NCBI GenBank assembly: GCA_038503035.1
Contig: JAVSML010024593.1
Coordinates: 404,571-468,570, forward strand
Source of the DNA: Crocodylus rhombifer
Lineage: Eukaryota > Chordata > Crocodylia > Crocodylidae
Length of the DNA stretch: 64,000 nucleotides
Direction: 5' to 3'
Positions 1 through 12,947 of this stretch are shown piece after piece. A program made the translations under genes and the position numbers. The notes beneath the pieces were generated by a model. The model made no database searches and was not told the DNA's origin. It saw only the letters and a list, made by a program, of their open reading frames with translations. Each line of letters opens with the position of its first letter. The first letter of the stretch is position 1.

Positions 1-3000
1 TATTGCTTGATTTGAGCAAAGCTACCAACTGCTGATGAAGCTCCCAGGACATTGAGTCCAGTTACCTATATTTGTAAGTACCACATATCCAAAGAGTCCT
101 AAAAATTGTCTAACTCTTTGGCAAGGAAGCAATTAGGTTAATATGCTCACAGTTCAAAAGGGTGGTCAAAAGAACAAATCAAACATACAGAACAGCTGAA
201 AAGATACGAGGCAAAATATTACCTACATGTAGAGGCAAGACAGCATCTTCTGCTTCAAAAAGTGAACATTAAAATGCCAAGAAAAGGGAATATGTAGCTT
301 TTTATGGTGCTAAATTATAAAGGAGCACAAAGTGCAGTATGAAATATCAGCCTCACTTAAAAAAGTAGACAGCAAGGTCAAATAAATGATAAAGAAATGT
401 GTGTTCATATTCAGTGTTCTCTTATGGGAAAATCATTAATGGAGTGCCTGGCCTGGGGAGCTAAGCTTGAGGTTGGTGGGAAGGCTTGGGTTAGGAGCTG
501 TAGTAGTCTTTGCAGTCAAATACTGGGATGGCAAAGACAGGAGGATCCTCAGAGAACCTTTGGTCTAGCTGGCTAACAGAGGGAGAGAGTCTGGAATCTA
601 TTTACATTGTGTAGAAGGCATGTACTGACTTTGCAACCCTCTGCTCACAGTCTTGCCTACCCCTTGGATAGCTGAAGTGTACTTTCCAGTTGCCAGGGTT
701 CTTGCCATTGAATTAGGAAATGATTTGACTTTAAATTAATCCAGAAAGCAATTACCAATGCACAAAGCTTTGTACTCTTTGTATTCTTGAGCACCACCTA
801 CTGGCATTTTACCTGTTACTAACCAATCATACACAAAATGAACACTCTTATTTATAACAAGAGCTCTCATCATGAGAAGGTGAAAATTGCTAGTAATGAA
901 TGAAAAGACCCAATATACAAGTGACTCCTTAACTGAGTAGTTGTAAGCAATCTGAAATTTAAACAATATAACCTGCCTGTGCCTTTTTGGTTCCATATTG
1001 CCTAAAAAACAGAGACATTGTTTTTCCTGATCCAGGTAACATGCATGCATAATAGCAACAATTTAATGAAAACAGCTGATCTTGCTGATTTCTGGTTTTT
1101 TTGAAGGCCAGATTTTGACACAACTCCGGAAGACTGGTGTCATCAAAACTGGCTCTGAAGTTCAAACCATAGCCAAACCTGGGTTTATCTACTACCCATT
1201 ATCATTTTGTCTCACTTGTACTAAATAGTACTAATAGTCATGATGGATTTTAGTACAAGCATTAACATGGTAGATTAAGTAGATTATCTGAATATGTTTC
1301 ACTTGAAGAAGATTTCTATGTTGTTCTGAACACTCAAATATTGTCATAAAAATTTATAATTTTGCTGGCTTCGGGCTTTTGCTTGAGTAGAAGAACACTT
1401 TGTTTCTATATGTTATTTCTATATTTTTTTTAATTAAATGAGCATGACGGTATTTTTGGCAGCCTCCAGACTTGCAAGAATTTACATATTTGTTTGTATA
1501 TGTTTTAAATAATGATATTATCTATTGCTCAACAATATCAGAAGATTGCCTTGGAAACTCTTGCATTATATGATACAGATGTTACTGTGAATTCATACAG
1601 CCTATATTGTTGGACTCCTTTGCATTACAAAACTGGGAAAGTACTGTTCCTTTTTTAATATTTTTAGGGGTCTGCTTTTAGAGGAAGTTTTACTTTTATA
1701 TCTTGAAACAAGGCTCTGGGCATGTTTGTACTGCCATCATACCACACCCACATGATGTACCCTCTGCCTATCCATTTGTGGTTTATATATGCTGAATTCC
1801 AAAAAAACGTAATGTAGTGGCTGTTAGGGAGGCAGCAATAAGCACACCCAAAGCTGAATGCCTGTAACAGGTAAATAGATATTCTTCTTTGAGGGGAATT
1901 TTTTATTCTTTAAGCATGCCTTAGGCTATATTTTATTTTTTCCAACTGTAGAAAATGAGGTGGATATAACATATTTCATTGTGGCTTTCCCTAGAATGCT
2001 CAGAGGTACTGTGTACATACTATTTGTGGCTAAAGCTCTTTGCTGCTTCATAGTAAACTGATGTAATCTTGCAAAGATGTTCTTTTCATTTTGCTAGCTC
2101 TGTATGATGTGCCCCTAAGATGTGCATATAATTCATATGCTTTAGTACTTCAGTTTTTGATACAATTATACAATTTAGAAAATATAATTTAGAATATATA
2201 ATCTTGTTGAAGCTGTGGTTGCATAAACTAGGTTACAGAATATCTTTGAAAAGAAACAAAGTGCCATAGCTGGCAGCCATGCTATTTTATGCAATTCCAT
2301 CAAATCCCTCAAATTAATGAGGTTTCACCCTGTGCAGTATTTTGATTGGATGCGTAGATGGGTGATCCACAAACCACAGAAAATAGTACTGATGAACCAG
2401 CCATTATAATTATTAATCATTCATAACATGTTAATGTAAGTTCTAATGTTTATGTGGTGTTCTTCTGTCAAACAGAAAAACATTTAAGCATAGGGAGTAA
2501 CTCTGCTCTCTCACCTTGATGCAAATCTTCACTAACTCCATTAGTAGGAATGAATTTTTCTGGATTTGTGACCATGTATCCAGCAGCTGGATTTTACCCA
2601 CTAACTTTATTCTACCATAGCAATGCATAGGTATATGACAATACAGTAGCAGAAAAATGTTATTTGATTTCATGCTGTGGAAAGGTTCTTGCAGATCATC
2701 TGATAATAGCTGTTTTTCTTTGAGGGGACATTTTTTCTTATGTAAATCCTAATAATAGTTTTTCACATATGTAATTTTTTGGGCTAGAAGAGCTCCAAAT
2801 ACACTTGTTGGATTGGATGAAAAGAGACATTTATTGTAACCTGCAATATCTACTGCCTGGAAATTAACTTCTCACCTAAACAAAGGACCTTTTAGTTCTT
2901 TCCAGGTTAGACTGTGTTTCCCAGTGATAATACCAAATCCCAGTGTAGCATACCACTACCCACTTTCCTACAGCCAAACTTTATTCATTGGTCAGCCATG

Positions 3001-3456
3001 TTATGGTGAGAACTTGTAAACTAAATAGAGTCTGTTTAAAAGTTCTCCAAAGGTAGAGCAGGGGGCCAAAGTTGCATTAAGTAATGACTTGATCCACTGG
3101 AGTTTCTCTTTCCATTGAGACAATACTCCATCACTGTGTTAGAGAATATTGTGTTGCTAAAATATTTGGCATGCAAAAAAGGATGTAAAGCTGAGTTCCT
3201 AATAGTTGCTAACTATTTGTGTTGTCCACAAGCATAGATCAAGTTTTAAATCCAAATGCTACTTCTGAGTACTATAAAATCATTTTGTATACCCAGTCAT
3301 TTGAATACAGATCTGAGAACTGGGAACTCGTGTAACTTGTCCAGACTGTAAAAATGACTTCTTTATAAAAACAGTTCTTTTGTAATTAGCTTATGTTAAG
3401 AGATTTTAAAACTTGTTTGATTTCATGTTCAGGTTTTCTTAACTACTGCTAAGTGG
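1..3456. other. AT-rich non-coding stretch, nothing recognised
   Basis: No frame over about 100 codons and no protein similarity that I recognise. No terminal inverted repeat, CR1 tail or microsatellite of note. It may be intronic or intergenic. The short open frames near 740-1165 and 2440-2670 look like chance openings in AT-rich DNA. Confidence 0.6.
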
Positions 3457-3990
3457 TAGGCCCAGCTGTGCAAAGCTTTGCTAGCCAATTTGATTCAGAG
3501 GAGATTCGGCCGAATTAAGTGGCCAAATCTCCAAATCCAAATTGAAGTGGGAGACCCATTAAAAAGTCCAAATCGATTCAGAAGCCTTTGAATCAATTCA
3601 GAGATTTGGCCATAGATTATATAGGCAGCAGTCCTTGATGATACTGGATATAGCTACCTCCAACTGGTAGGTCTGTTGTGGTGGGCGGAGCGGGGAGGAA
3701 GGGTGGGTAGATCAAGACCCCCACAGTGAGGGAGGGGCTGGGGCTAGGACAAGCTGCTCAGACAGGGTGGGGGGGAGCGCCGGTCTCGGGAGGGGAGAAG
3801 GGGGGCATTGCGCACTGCCAGTCCAGGAGCTGCTCTTTCAGTGGCTCTGGCAGCTCTCACCACTGGTCCAGGAGACCATGAGAGTGGGTATGTGCCCCCA
3901 GATCTGCGTGGGGCAGGCTGGGCCAGGCTGTGCTCTGGACAGGTGGTGGAAGGCCCTAAGGCCCAGACTAAGCCCCTAAGTCTGACATCT
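3457..3990. mobile_element. hAT-like family F1 copy, apparently truncated
   Basis: It starts with a degenerate terminal repeat (CAGCTGTGCAAAGCTTTG) followed by the phrase GGAGATTCGGCC and several GATTCAG/CAAATCT words. These are also found just inside one end of the copies at 23828-24601 and 31545-32569. The F1 landmark GCCATAGA plus TAGGCAG comes about 150 bases in, then a GC-rich stretch (3680-3990). I cannot find the second terminal repeat or a target-site duplication, so the right border is a guess. Confidence 0.6.
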
Positions 3991-4527
3991 GGCAGCAATT
4001 AAGCCCAACTCAGAAACGCTGATGAATTTCAAGGTCTGAGGTAAAGTTTGCCTTTTTCTATAACTCTCTGCAGTGTCTGTAATTCACCATAGAACTTTGG
4101 GCCACAAGAACAGGAAGTCTGCCAGCATCAGTCCCACAAATTCCTGTTCCTGATTTCCAGCTCTGTTGCTTTCCACTTTCTACCATAGTACCAAGCACAG
4201 AAGGACAAGTATTCCACAGACTAATTCTTACAGGATTTGTCTACAAAGTACAATGTGGCTACTTCGTGGGCCTCAAGGTATAAAAGAGATGAAAATGAAA
4301 AGCCAGTGCTACTTGGGCTGATTGAGGGTGACTCAAATGATTGTTCCTTGATATCAGTGTAGACTACCAAGAAAACCACTATCAAAGCAAAACAATCCAC
4401 TCCCCCTGGGTGAGGCCTTTGGCACGTGTTTTATATTTGGTGCAATTAATGTGTTAGTCATGCTATAAATAGCAACATGTGACACACACTTTGAATCTAT
4501 GGTGCCATAAAATGACAAACCAGCCAC
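3991..4527. other. Non-coding stretch, nothing recognised
   Basis: Moderate base composition, no long frame, no repeat termini recognised. Confidence 0.5.
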
Positions 4528-4535
4528 ATAGATAT

Positions 4536-5515
4536 TAGGGCTGTGTGAAACGGCTCTGTTCTGATTCGTGTTCGGCCATTTCAGAGGGAAAGCAATTTGA
4601 TTTGGTGTTTTGGATCACTGTCCCTATTTGATTCAGCCAAATCTATTTTGGAATTTTGACACTGATTCGGAGATTCAGCCATAGCCTATACTGGAGGATC
4701 GCTAAAATACCTCTAATTTTGTCATTTTTTGGCTGATCCAGATGAAAACACCAGGGATGAGGGCATGAAGCCTGCCAAGTTTCAAGGAGATAGGTGCAGG
4801 GGTTTCTGTGAAAATGCACCTCAAACTGTTCAAAGCAAAACTCATGACACTTGTGTGTTGGTTGTAGCCATGTTGGTCTAAGGGCATAGTCAGACAGGGT
4901 TCTTTGGGTCAATCTGATATATTTTATTAGACCAACTGAGTAGTATCTTAGCAATTTTTCAGGTTTAAACCCATCCTCACGCTGAGGAAGCATCTGCAGT
5001 TGATGTGTGTGCTCTTTGAGTATGGAAGGAATAGTAGAGAAGCCAGAGGTTGGCATGCAGGCAACAAAACCAGTCAATGAAAATGTAAATTGAAGCATCA
5101 GGGCATGAGAGACAGGCTGTGGGGAGGGAGAGGTGGGGAGGGGGAGGGATATAGCAGGCAAAAGTGGAGAGGTACCTGGGGAGTCGGATGTTGGGCAGGT
5201 TATAGTGTGTCATAAATCCAATGTCTGCTTTGAGTCCATGAGTTTCTGTATCTAGCAGTGGGATTGGAAGGGACTTCAGGAACAGATCATAGACACTGGC
5301 CAACTATGGATGTCAACATCAGAGCAGTCCTCCCCCTCCCCACCTACCCCCACCCTTTTCTTAGTTTCTGTATCCCTGCAAGCCCGGCTCCAAAACTCTG
5401 AAATTTTCTGAAGCATTTCAGATGCTTTTGTTTCATTTCGGAGTCTTTTCTGTCTCCTGTTCTGATTTGGAGTTTCACCAAAATTAAACGGCTGCCAAAG
5501 CTTCACACAGCCCTG
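4536..5515. mobile_element. hAT-like family F1 element with 8-bp TSD, interrupted by a Penelope-like fragment
   Basis: The left end reads TAGGGCTGTGTGAA and the right end CTTCACACAGCCCTG, an inverted terminal repeat. The flanking octamer ATAGATAT is identical on both sides (4528-4535 and 5516-5523), the TSD length of hAT transposons. There is no transposase frame, so the copy is non-autonomous. Much of the interior is a Penelope-like fragment (4852-5287) inserted later. The subterminal AT-rich words (GATTCAGCC, CAAATC, CTGATTCGGAG) are shared with the other F1 copies. Confidence 0.85.
4852..5287 (-). mobile_element. Penelope-like element 3' fragment, minus strand
   Basis: The minus strand carries the end of the same reading frame as the element at 61.5-62.6 kb. 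The shared phrases are DIGFMTHY and IRLPRYLST, the tail following the GIY-YIG domain. After that comes the 3' region with GTTGGTCTAATAAAA-like sequence and a terminus matching TGGTCTAAGGGCATAG on the plus strand. Possible flanking duplications are CATGACACT (4843-4851) and CATAGACACT (5288-5297). It is strongly 5' truncated, so the RT and most of the nuclease are missing. It sits inside the F1 hAT copy and is therefore younger than it. Confidence 0.75.
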
Positions 5516-5523
5516 ATAGATAT

Positions 5524-6284
5524 TACTCAAAATGTGTATTATCCTTACAGCTAGTTTATATGTGTATAGTTTAACTGTGTGACATCCTTGTGGTACATTA
5601 ACTCAATGGGTAGCATGCCCCATTATCCTAATAATCATTGTTCACATCAGGATGTGGGCTCACAAGGACTTGACACATCTTTAAGATTTCAGGTCCCAAT
5701 CAGCTCAGGATATGGGACAGCTCTGGGGTGTGGAACACAGCCCTCACCTGTCTGAGAGTCAGACAGGGGACAGCTCTGGGTCCAAACCAGGACCAGATAT
5801 GCCCTGTAGTCTGGACTAAAGTCACCCCCTACCCAGTTGGTGGGATTGAGCTCGGGCAACTCCAGGTCCTCCTTGGAGGCCTTGCATATCCTCCTCCCAC
5901 CTTGTACACTAGGATTGGTCCCCTGGGCCCAGCACCTCTGGCCCCTCCTGGCCCCATAAAATTGGTTCTCCCACCAGGATTTGTACTCAGAAGCCTGGCA
6001 CTGCTTCTCCTGGCCCTCTTGGCCTCCTGGCTCATATAAGGTCTGAGTGTAGCACTGTGTCCAACCAGCCATGCACTGGGGTGCATTCCACAGGGCCTAG
6101 AGCTCTCCAGGAGTCCATAAACTTGGTGGTGGAGGAGCAATGCCACCACTCTCCACCACCAAATTTCAAGACCTATGAAGAGACCCACATGCCTTATCTG
6201 GGCCGGGGCTGGTGGTTGAGCACCCCGTGTTAATAGTATATAGCCAGTACCCTAGAGGGAAAAGCAAGCAGTCTCCTGAAACCC
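5524..6284. other. Unclassified GC-rich stretch before a CR1 fragment
   Basis: GC-rich sequence with a TATA-like CATATAAGGTC near 6033 and several chance open frames on both strands (up to 127 aa), none recognisable. It may be part of an unidentified LTR or DNA repeat, but I see no clear termini. Confidence 0.4.
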
Positions 6285-7400
6285 AGCCAAAAAGCCAACT
6301 TGCTAAATGGGTACTTTGTGTCAGTCTTTCACAAGTCCCATGGGATGCCCCTGGCCATTACGGGACAGGGAAGCCTAAGCGAAGGTGGTTCCTTGCCCTC
6401 CATCAATGCCAACCTTGTGAAGGAACAGCTTGAGAGGCTGGACACCTTCAAGTCAGCTGGCCCTGACAATTTACACCAGAGAGTAATCAAGGAACTGGCT
6501 AGCATCATAGCTCAGCCCCTGGCATGGATCTTTGAGAGCTCCTGGAGCCCTGGTGAAGTGCCCAGTGATTGGAAGAAGGCCAATGTGGTGCCAATCTTCA
6601 AGAAAGGGAGGAAAGTGGACCCAGCAAACTACAGACCCATCAGCCTGACCTCTATTTTGGGGAAGGTCTTAGAAAAAATCATCAAGGAGGCCATCCTTAA
6701 TGGACTGGCCAAAAGCAACACCCTGAGGGACAGCCAACACAGGTTTGTTGCAGGTAGGTCATGTTTGACCAATCGCATTTCATTTTACAACCAGGTGACC
6801 TATCACCTGCACAAGGGAGAAGAGATTGATTTCATATATCTTGACTTTAAAAAAGCCTTCAATCTGATATCCCATGATCACCTTTTGGCAAAACTGGCCA
6901 ACTGCAGCCTTGGGTCCACCATGATCCACTGGCTGTGGAATTGGCTCCAGGGTCGGACCCAGAGGGTGGTGGTTAATGGAAGTCAATTGTCATGATGCTC
7001 TGTGACCAGTGGGGTCCCTCAAGGCTCTTGGACCTGTTTTGTTCAACCTCTTCATTAATGATGTGGACATTGGAGTCAAAAGCAGACTGGCCAAGTTCGC
7101 TAATGATACCAAACTTTGGGGTAAAGCATCAACACCTGTGGACAGGGGCGGTGATCCAGGCTGACCTTGACAGTCTCAGTAAATAGGCAGACGAGAACCT
7201 GATGGTGTTTAACACTGAAAAATGCAAGCTTCTCCAGTTTGGAAGGAAAAACCTGAAGTATGTCTATAGGCTCAGCAGTGCTACACTGACTAGCACTGCA
7301 GACGAGAGTGACTTGGGGGTCAGGATTGACCACAAGATGAACATGAGCCTACAATGTGATGCTGCAGCCAATAAAGAGAGGAAAATGCTGGCTTATTCAG
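6285..7400 (+). mobile_element. CR1 LINE fragment, reverse-transcriptase region
   Basis: CR1 is a non-LTR retrotransposon whose ORF2 encodes an APE-type endonuclease and a reverse transcriptase. This piece covers the linker and most of the RT. It shows the FKSAGPDNLHQRV and NYRPISLTSI blocks, the palm motif A as YLDFKKAFNLISHD, and motif C as FANDTKLWG where FADD is the usual form. The reading frame is intact from 6300 to 6995 (231 aa) and then broken by frameshifts. The 5' end, the RT C-terminus and the CR1 3' tail are absent. The right border falls just before a 43-bp tandem duplication. Confidence 0.92.
6300..6995 (+). pseudogene. CR1 ORF2 reverse transcriptase remnant (231 aa open)
   Basis: This open part of a CR1 RT starts in the region between endonuclease and RT. 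In order it carries the PDNLHQRVIKEL block (about residues 55-66), the DWKKANVVPIFKKG block (about 90-103), NYRPISLTS (about 109-117), a GRSCLTN finger motif and motif A with YLDFKKAF. The protein stops shortly after the GRTQRVVVNG block, and motifs B and C continue in other frames. The initiator is not meaningful, because the frame simply opens at an internal Met. Dead copy, with no function inferred. Confidence 0.88.
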
Positions 7401-7403
7401 ATT

Positions 7404-7489
7404 GGCTGCACTATGGGTCATGTGTTTTATAGTCATACTCTGTGGTGGCTGCACTATGGGTCATGTGTTTTATAGTCATACTCTGTGGT
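7404..7489. repeat. Exact tandem duplication, 43 bp x 2
   Basis: The unit begins GGCTGCACTATGGGTCATGT and ends ATACTCTGTGGT. Positions 7404-7446 and 7447-7489 are identical. It lies at the right border of the CR1 fragment. Confidence 0.95.
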
Positions 7490-7490
7490 G

Positions 7491-9944
7491 ACATTTCAAT
7501 CAATTTCATAACTGGTTTTCACAGCTGAGCACAATAGTTAATGTATTTAATGAGTTTGCCTTGTATGCAGTCATAAGATGAGGGGCTTTTTCCTCCATGC
7601 TGATTGTGGGGGAAAAAACCTCATCTCGAATCTGAGTCATTACAGATATTTCAAGGCATAGAATCTAATTATGGAAGACTTATCTTAATCAGTTGAGTGG
7701 GGTCAGGTAGCTGGTGGGGAGGTCAGGCGGCCCACTTGTTCTCTGCCCCCTGCACTTTCCCTGTAGCCTTGCTACCCCTCCCTGAACTCCCTGTAGCTTC
7801 TGCCCCTCTGTCTCCATTCCCCACAATTTCTGCCCCTGCCCTCTGCAGTCTCTACTTCTTTTTCCTTCTCCCTCACCCCCTCTTAGTGTCAGAAATAGCT
7901 TGGGCTGTCTTCCCTCCCCAAGCACAGCACTTGGGAGTTCAGCCCTTGCCAGGCCTTACAGCAGTGTCAGTGCTTCTGATTGGCTAGGCAGGTGACAGAG
8001 TTTCCATGTGCTTTGTGTCCTGAAGGGAGCCCAGCTTGAATTGGAGCTCAGCTTCACCTGACAGTTAAAGTGGGGGGCAAGGGGGAGAAGCTGCAGATGG
8101 AAAGCAGAGTAGGGGCGATGCAGAAGGCTGCTGGACTTGGGGCTAAAGTCAGAGCTGCAACAGCTGCTTGCCCACCCCCCCTCGCCCACCTCCACTTTGT
8201 ATGCAAATCTAAAATAGGGGGGGTGGTGCTGACTGGGAGGAAAAACATTGCCTTAGATTTGAATAAATATGATATTTTTTGTAGATGCTGTGAAAAGAAA
8301 TAAAGAATTTGATTTGATAGATCAGTAACGTGTTCACATTTTTTATTTTTACAGCTCAAATACTTGTGCTTTTTCTGGCCAACATGAGATCTATGTAAGA
8401 AGTGATAGTAAATAGTGAAAAAGTGATAGTGTAGGATGTTGTCTTGCAATAAACAGCTTTAAATTACCAGTGATATCAAAACTTATTTTTCCAAATGTGA
8501 TCACATTGATATATTTTATTTCAGATCAGATAAATTTGTAGTGCACATTGTCAATAAAGAAGAATTAATGGACATGACCCTAACACTAACATTTTACCAC
8601 CATGAAATCAGTACTTGATTATGTATTTTAATGAGACACAAATTATAGGTTGTCAAGTAGTAATTTAGGAAGACTAGAATGTTCTCTGAATCTTACTACT
8701 CTAACAAAATATGCTGTTTAAAGAAACATTTTGATTGCTGCTTTGTAAAAAATAGAGATATAATTTCAGAATCTTAATTTTAGACATTATATAATGGATA
8801 GTTAAAATATTTATGCATTTTGTCCTTTAGCATTTGTCACTGCGAACCAATTTAAGATTCTTATGTTGTTATAAGTACCTTTAAATATTGTGGGTAGTAT
8901 AAAATATATCTTTTTACTTTGGAAAAAATAAAAAAACTTTCAGATTTTCCCACCAACCAGCATATTGTAACATGGAGATCTAATAAGTAACTTTTTTTAA
9001 AAGCTCCTAAATGCTAAGAATATTATGGAGGTGGAAAGGTTGGCTCTGACAGGCTGCAGTGACTGATAGAGGACAGAATACAACTGACATACTTGGTAGA
9101 ATGCTACCATAAATCCTTCTCTTCATTGGAAAGATATTTATTGTTATACTGAGCATTGCAAGAAGTTGTGAAGGGGTCCATGGAGATCCCTTAGCGTGGT
9201 CATCAGGCTAATAAAATACTGTAGTTATTTTCATTTTCCCCAAAAACTAATGTGTAGAATCTGACAGTTTCCTGTAGATACTTTGGTTGTTGAATGTCAT
9301 TACTAATATATGACCTTCAGATATGGGAATATCACTGAACCACTTAGCATTACCAGAAAAACACAAAAGAATGTAATTTATATAGAATATATCCAGTTAG
9401 AATTATGATTAGTTCCAATCCCTTGTTTCCTAAGGGCTGGGGCTTAATGGCATTGAGCCATGTATAGGTATTTCCTGCAAAATGACCTGCATTGACACAT
9501 GCTTTATTGTAGTCCTCCGGTGTGGTATATAGTCACATGTGCCTCACCTTTCCCAGGTAGATAATAATATCGGGTAGAATACCTTGCTAAATCAAGGAAG
9601 AAAATTATTGATAAAATCAATTTAGGAGCATGTGGATGCTATATCCGGTATGATGTGAGAAGAAAAAAAATATTCTGTTCTTATCTATATTTTCCTTCAA
9701 AGCTGAGTCAAGTATTTTAATGTAAGCATGTCACTTTACAATGAGATTTAAGGAATTTTTCAGATAGAAATCAGTAGGCAGTTGATAGAAGCAGTTTTTG
9801 TAGGTGCTTTAAGAGATTACAAACTTAACTAAAGGGGTTTGTTTTTCTCTCAGATAATCAAGTAAAGCTTTGAGGTAAGGACAAGATTTAACACATAAAG
9901 AAAGGCTATAAAATAGATGTTAATGGTTCCAACCTGGCCAAGAT
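7491..9944. other. Mostly unique AT-rich DNA with one GC-rich island
   Basis: Positions about 7690-8240 are C/T- and G-rich with purine/pyrimidine strand bias, and look like an unidentified repeat or its interior. The rest is AT-rich with no recognised feature. The opposing open frames in the GC-rich part are chance frames. Confidence 0.5.
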
Positions 9945-10060
9945 TTAAGCATATGCTTAACCAGACAGTCCTAAACAGTCTTACTGATTTCAATGGGATT
10001 ATTTTCCCTGGTTAAAATTAAACAACTGTATAGGTCATGTAGGATCAGAGTCTGGGTTAG
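9945..10060. repeat. Possible ancient interspersed repeat
   Basis: The words AAGCATATGCTTAACC, GATTTCAATGGGATTA and AGGATCAGAGTCTGGGTTA in this order resemble an old dispersed repeat I have seen across amniote genomes. I cannot name its family with confidence. It is short, diverged, and without coding capacity. Confidence 0.3.
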
Positions 10061-10934
10061 GCCCATAGGACCCATATCCACATACACACACTCACATGAC
10101 AACAACAGTTGCATTTTAAAGTTTGTTTTCATTTTTAAAGAGATTTCCAGTTTCAAAATATACATTTTTAATAAAACACCGTTTTAATGTATATTTAATC
10201 CTGGGTTTTACATTTATTTAGGTGATTTATTTTAGGGATTTTGATTCAGCTCAGTAGAAATAGAGGGAGCTGATGTTATCCTTATACAGACACTATTATT
10301 TGTCTACTATTATTATAACTGAAGTACATATTTTTTTAGTTGCACTGATTTTTATTTCTAGGTAAGTATTTCTTTACAAACATGAAGTGGAAATCACCGG
10401 TAACGTGAACTGTCTACATTTTTAAAGAAAGCCGTTAAGTGAGATTTGTCACAGTTTACATGATAGTCTACCAGTGTACTAAATGTATCAATCAACCATA
10501 GAAGCAGATAGACCAAGTTGGTGGGATTTTTTGACATAAAGAATGTATCATCAGCACACACATTCCACTTATATATTTTTGTACTAAGCTTCTAGTCTTT
10601 AAAATCTCTAGACAGTTGTTTCTATTTGAGACATTTGACTACAGTTGAGCTTGACTTTCAGTGCAAATACAGGATATACTGGATACCCTATTTTCAGTTG
10701 ATTCCTGTTGTAACTGTAATTAGCTGTAAAAGAAATTCAGTTGTTTTGATGTATCAAACTCAAAATATTTTCATGTGCAGTACATGGGTTTGACATTTCA
10801 CACTGAATATCACAGGAGATTTGAAAACGCATTTACTGTATTCATAGATATTTCATGTCTACCTTTCCATGCATTATTAAATATTTTACAATGCAATATA
10901 TGTTACTTAGGATAACTAGGAGTCTTCATAGTTT
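10061..10934. other. AT-rich non-coding stretch
   Basis: No recognised feature; no frame of interest. Confidence 0.5.
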
Positions 10935-12565
10935 TCAGATGGGCATCAGAGGGATACCAGCCCACCAACTGTCGTTGTTGACTTGGTGCAGAGCCACTTG
11001 GATGGACTGGATGTGTTCAAGTCAGTAGGCTTGGATGATCTGCATCCAAGAGTACTGAAGGAATTGGCTGGTATCATAGCAGAACCACTGGCATGGCTGT
11101 TTGAGTGCTCGTGGTGCTTGGGTCAAGTCCCAGAGAACTGGAAAATGGCCAATGTGATCCCTATTTTCAAGAAGGGGAGGAAGGAGAATCTGTTTAATTG
11201 TATGCCAGTCAGTCTCACCTCCATCCTTAGGTCTTTGAAAAGATTATGAAGGATCATATCTGTGAGAGTCTAGCGGAAAAAATAATGTGGGCAGGAAACC
11301 AGCATGGATTTGTAGCAGGTAGATCATGCCTAACTAATCAGGTTTTGTTTTATGACAGAGTCACAAAATGCTTAGATGCAGGAGCAGAGGTGGATGTCAT
11401 TTTCTTGCAAGGTCTTCGATGCAGTATCTCATCCCATTCTCAAAAATAAATTAAGGGGCTGTGATATAGATGTTTACATGGTCCGGTGGGTGGCAAATTG
11501 GCTTAGCAGTCGCACCCAGAGAGTAGTAGTAGACGGGTCAATATCGACCTGGAAGAATGTGGGTAGTGGGGTCCCGCAGGGTTTGGTCCTTGAACCTGTA
11601 CTCTTCAATATCTTCATCAGTGACTTGGATATGGGTGTGAAGTGTGTCCTGTCCAAGTTTGCGTATGATACTAAATTGTGGGGTGAAGTGCACATTCCAG
11701 AGGGTAGGGAATGATTGCAGGCAAACCTGGCCAGGTTAGAAAAGTGGGCAGTACACAACAGGATGCAGTACAACAAGGACAAGTGCAGAGTACTGCACCT
11801 AGGGCGCAGAAATATCCAGCACACATACTGGCTGGCCTTCTTCCAATCACTGACCCTCTCAGCAGCACAGAAGCGGAAAGAGATCTCAGAATCATAGTGG
11901 ACTCCAAGATTAACATGAGTTGTCAGTGTGATGAAATCATCAGCAAAGCTAACTGCACTTTATCATGCATCAGCAGATGCATGACAAATAAATCCAAGGA
12001 GGTGATACTTCCCCTCTATGCAGCATTGGTCAGACCACAGATGAGTACTGCATCCAGTTTTGGGCACTGTACTTCAAGAAGGATGTTGATAGACTCAAGA
12101 GGGTCCAGAGAAGGGCCACTCATATGGTTAGGGGCTTACAGGACAAGCCCTGTGAGGAGAGACTGAGGGACCTGGACCTCTCCAGCCTCCACAAGAGAAG
12201 GTTGAGAGGTGATCTTATGGCTGCCTATAAATTCATTAGGGGGATGCAGCAAGGGATTGGAGATGCTCTGTTCACCAGGGTGCCTCTTAGGAAACAAGGA
12301 ACAATAGTCACAAATTGACAGAGAATGGATTTAGGCTAGATATCAGGAAAAACTTCTTCACGGTAAGGGTGGCCAAAATTTGGAATAGACTTCTAAGGGA
12401 GGTGGTGCTCTCCTCTACCTTGGGAGTCTTTAAGAGAAGGCTGGCTATGCATCTGGCTGGGGTCATCTGACCCCAGCACTCTTTCCTGCTTAGGCAAGGG
12501 GTTGGACTTGATGATCTGTTGAGGTCCCTTCTGATCCTAGCATCTATGAATCTATGAATAATTAA
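10935..12565 (+). mobile_element. CR1 LINE, RT through 3' end
   Basis: It runs from the pre-RT linker to the CR1 3' terminus. The RT pieces are spread over three frames: FKSVGLDDLHPRVLKEL and WKMANVIPIFKKGRKEN first, then QHGFVAGRSCLTNQVLFYDRV, then [17 protein letters not shown] with motif C as [10 protein letters not shown] where FADD is usual. The C-terminal RT/connection region follows, then the 3' untranslated part with TGATGATCTGTTGAGGTCCC. The tail is ATCTATGAATCTATGAATAA, the 8-bp-type CR1 terminus. There are several frameshifts and the motif C substitution, so it is inactive. The 5' half (ORF1 and endonuclease) is missing, as expected of CR1 5' truncation. Confidence 0.93.
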
Positions 12566-12947
12566 GTAAAAGTGTTCGTGTAAAGAAATACAATCTGAAT
12601 TAAAATTTACCACCATACCATCAGTATCAAGAACTGGGAAAGTTCACAAGTATGAAGACAAATTGAAATAACAAACAGAAGGTAGGAAGCTTTTGATATG
12701 ACCTCAGTGAAAAACTGGTCACAAAGGTCACAAGAGGATTAGCTAGATAAACCATACTGCATTGATGCAACGACTTGTGTGGTCTGCTAAAAAGACCATT
12801 TTAAATTTCTGCCATATTGACCAGAAATTGGCTTTCTTGAGCTACTCTTTTCCCATGTTTATGCAAAGGTTCAGGAGGGAGAGCTGCGCTTCTCCCTTCC
12901 AGGATGGTGGGCAGACCAAGAGCCCCATAGCAAGAGCCCCATTTGTA
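12566..12947. other. Non-coding stretch
   Basis: Sequence between the CR1 tail and the palindrome; nothing recognised. Confidence 0.5.
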
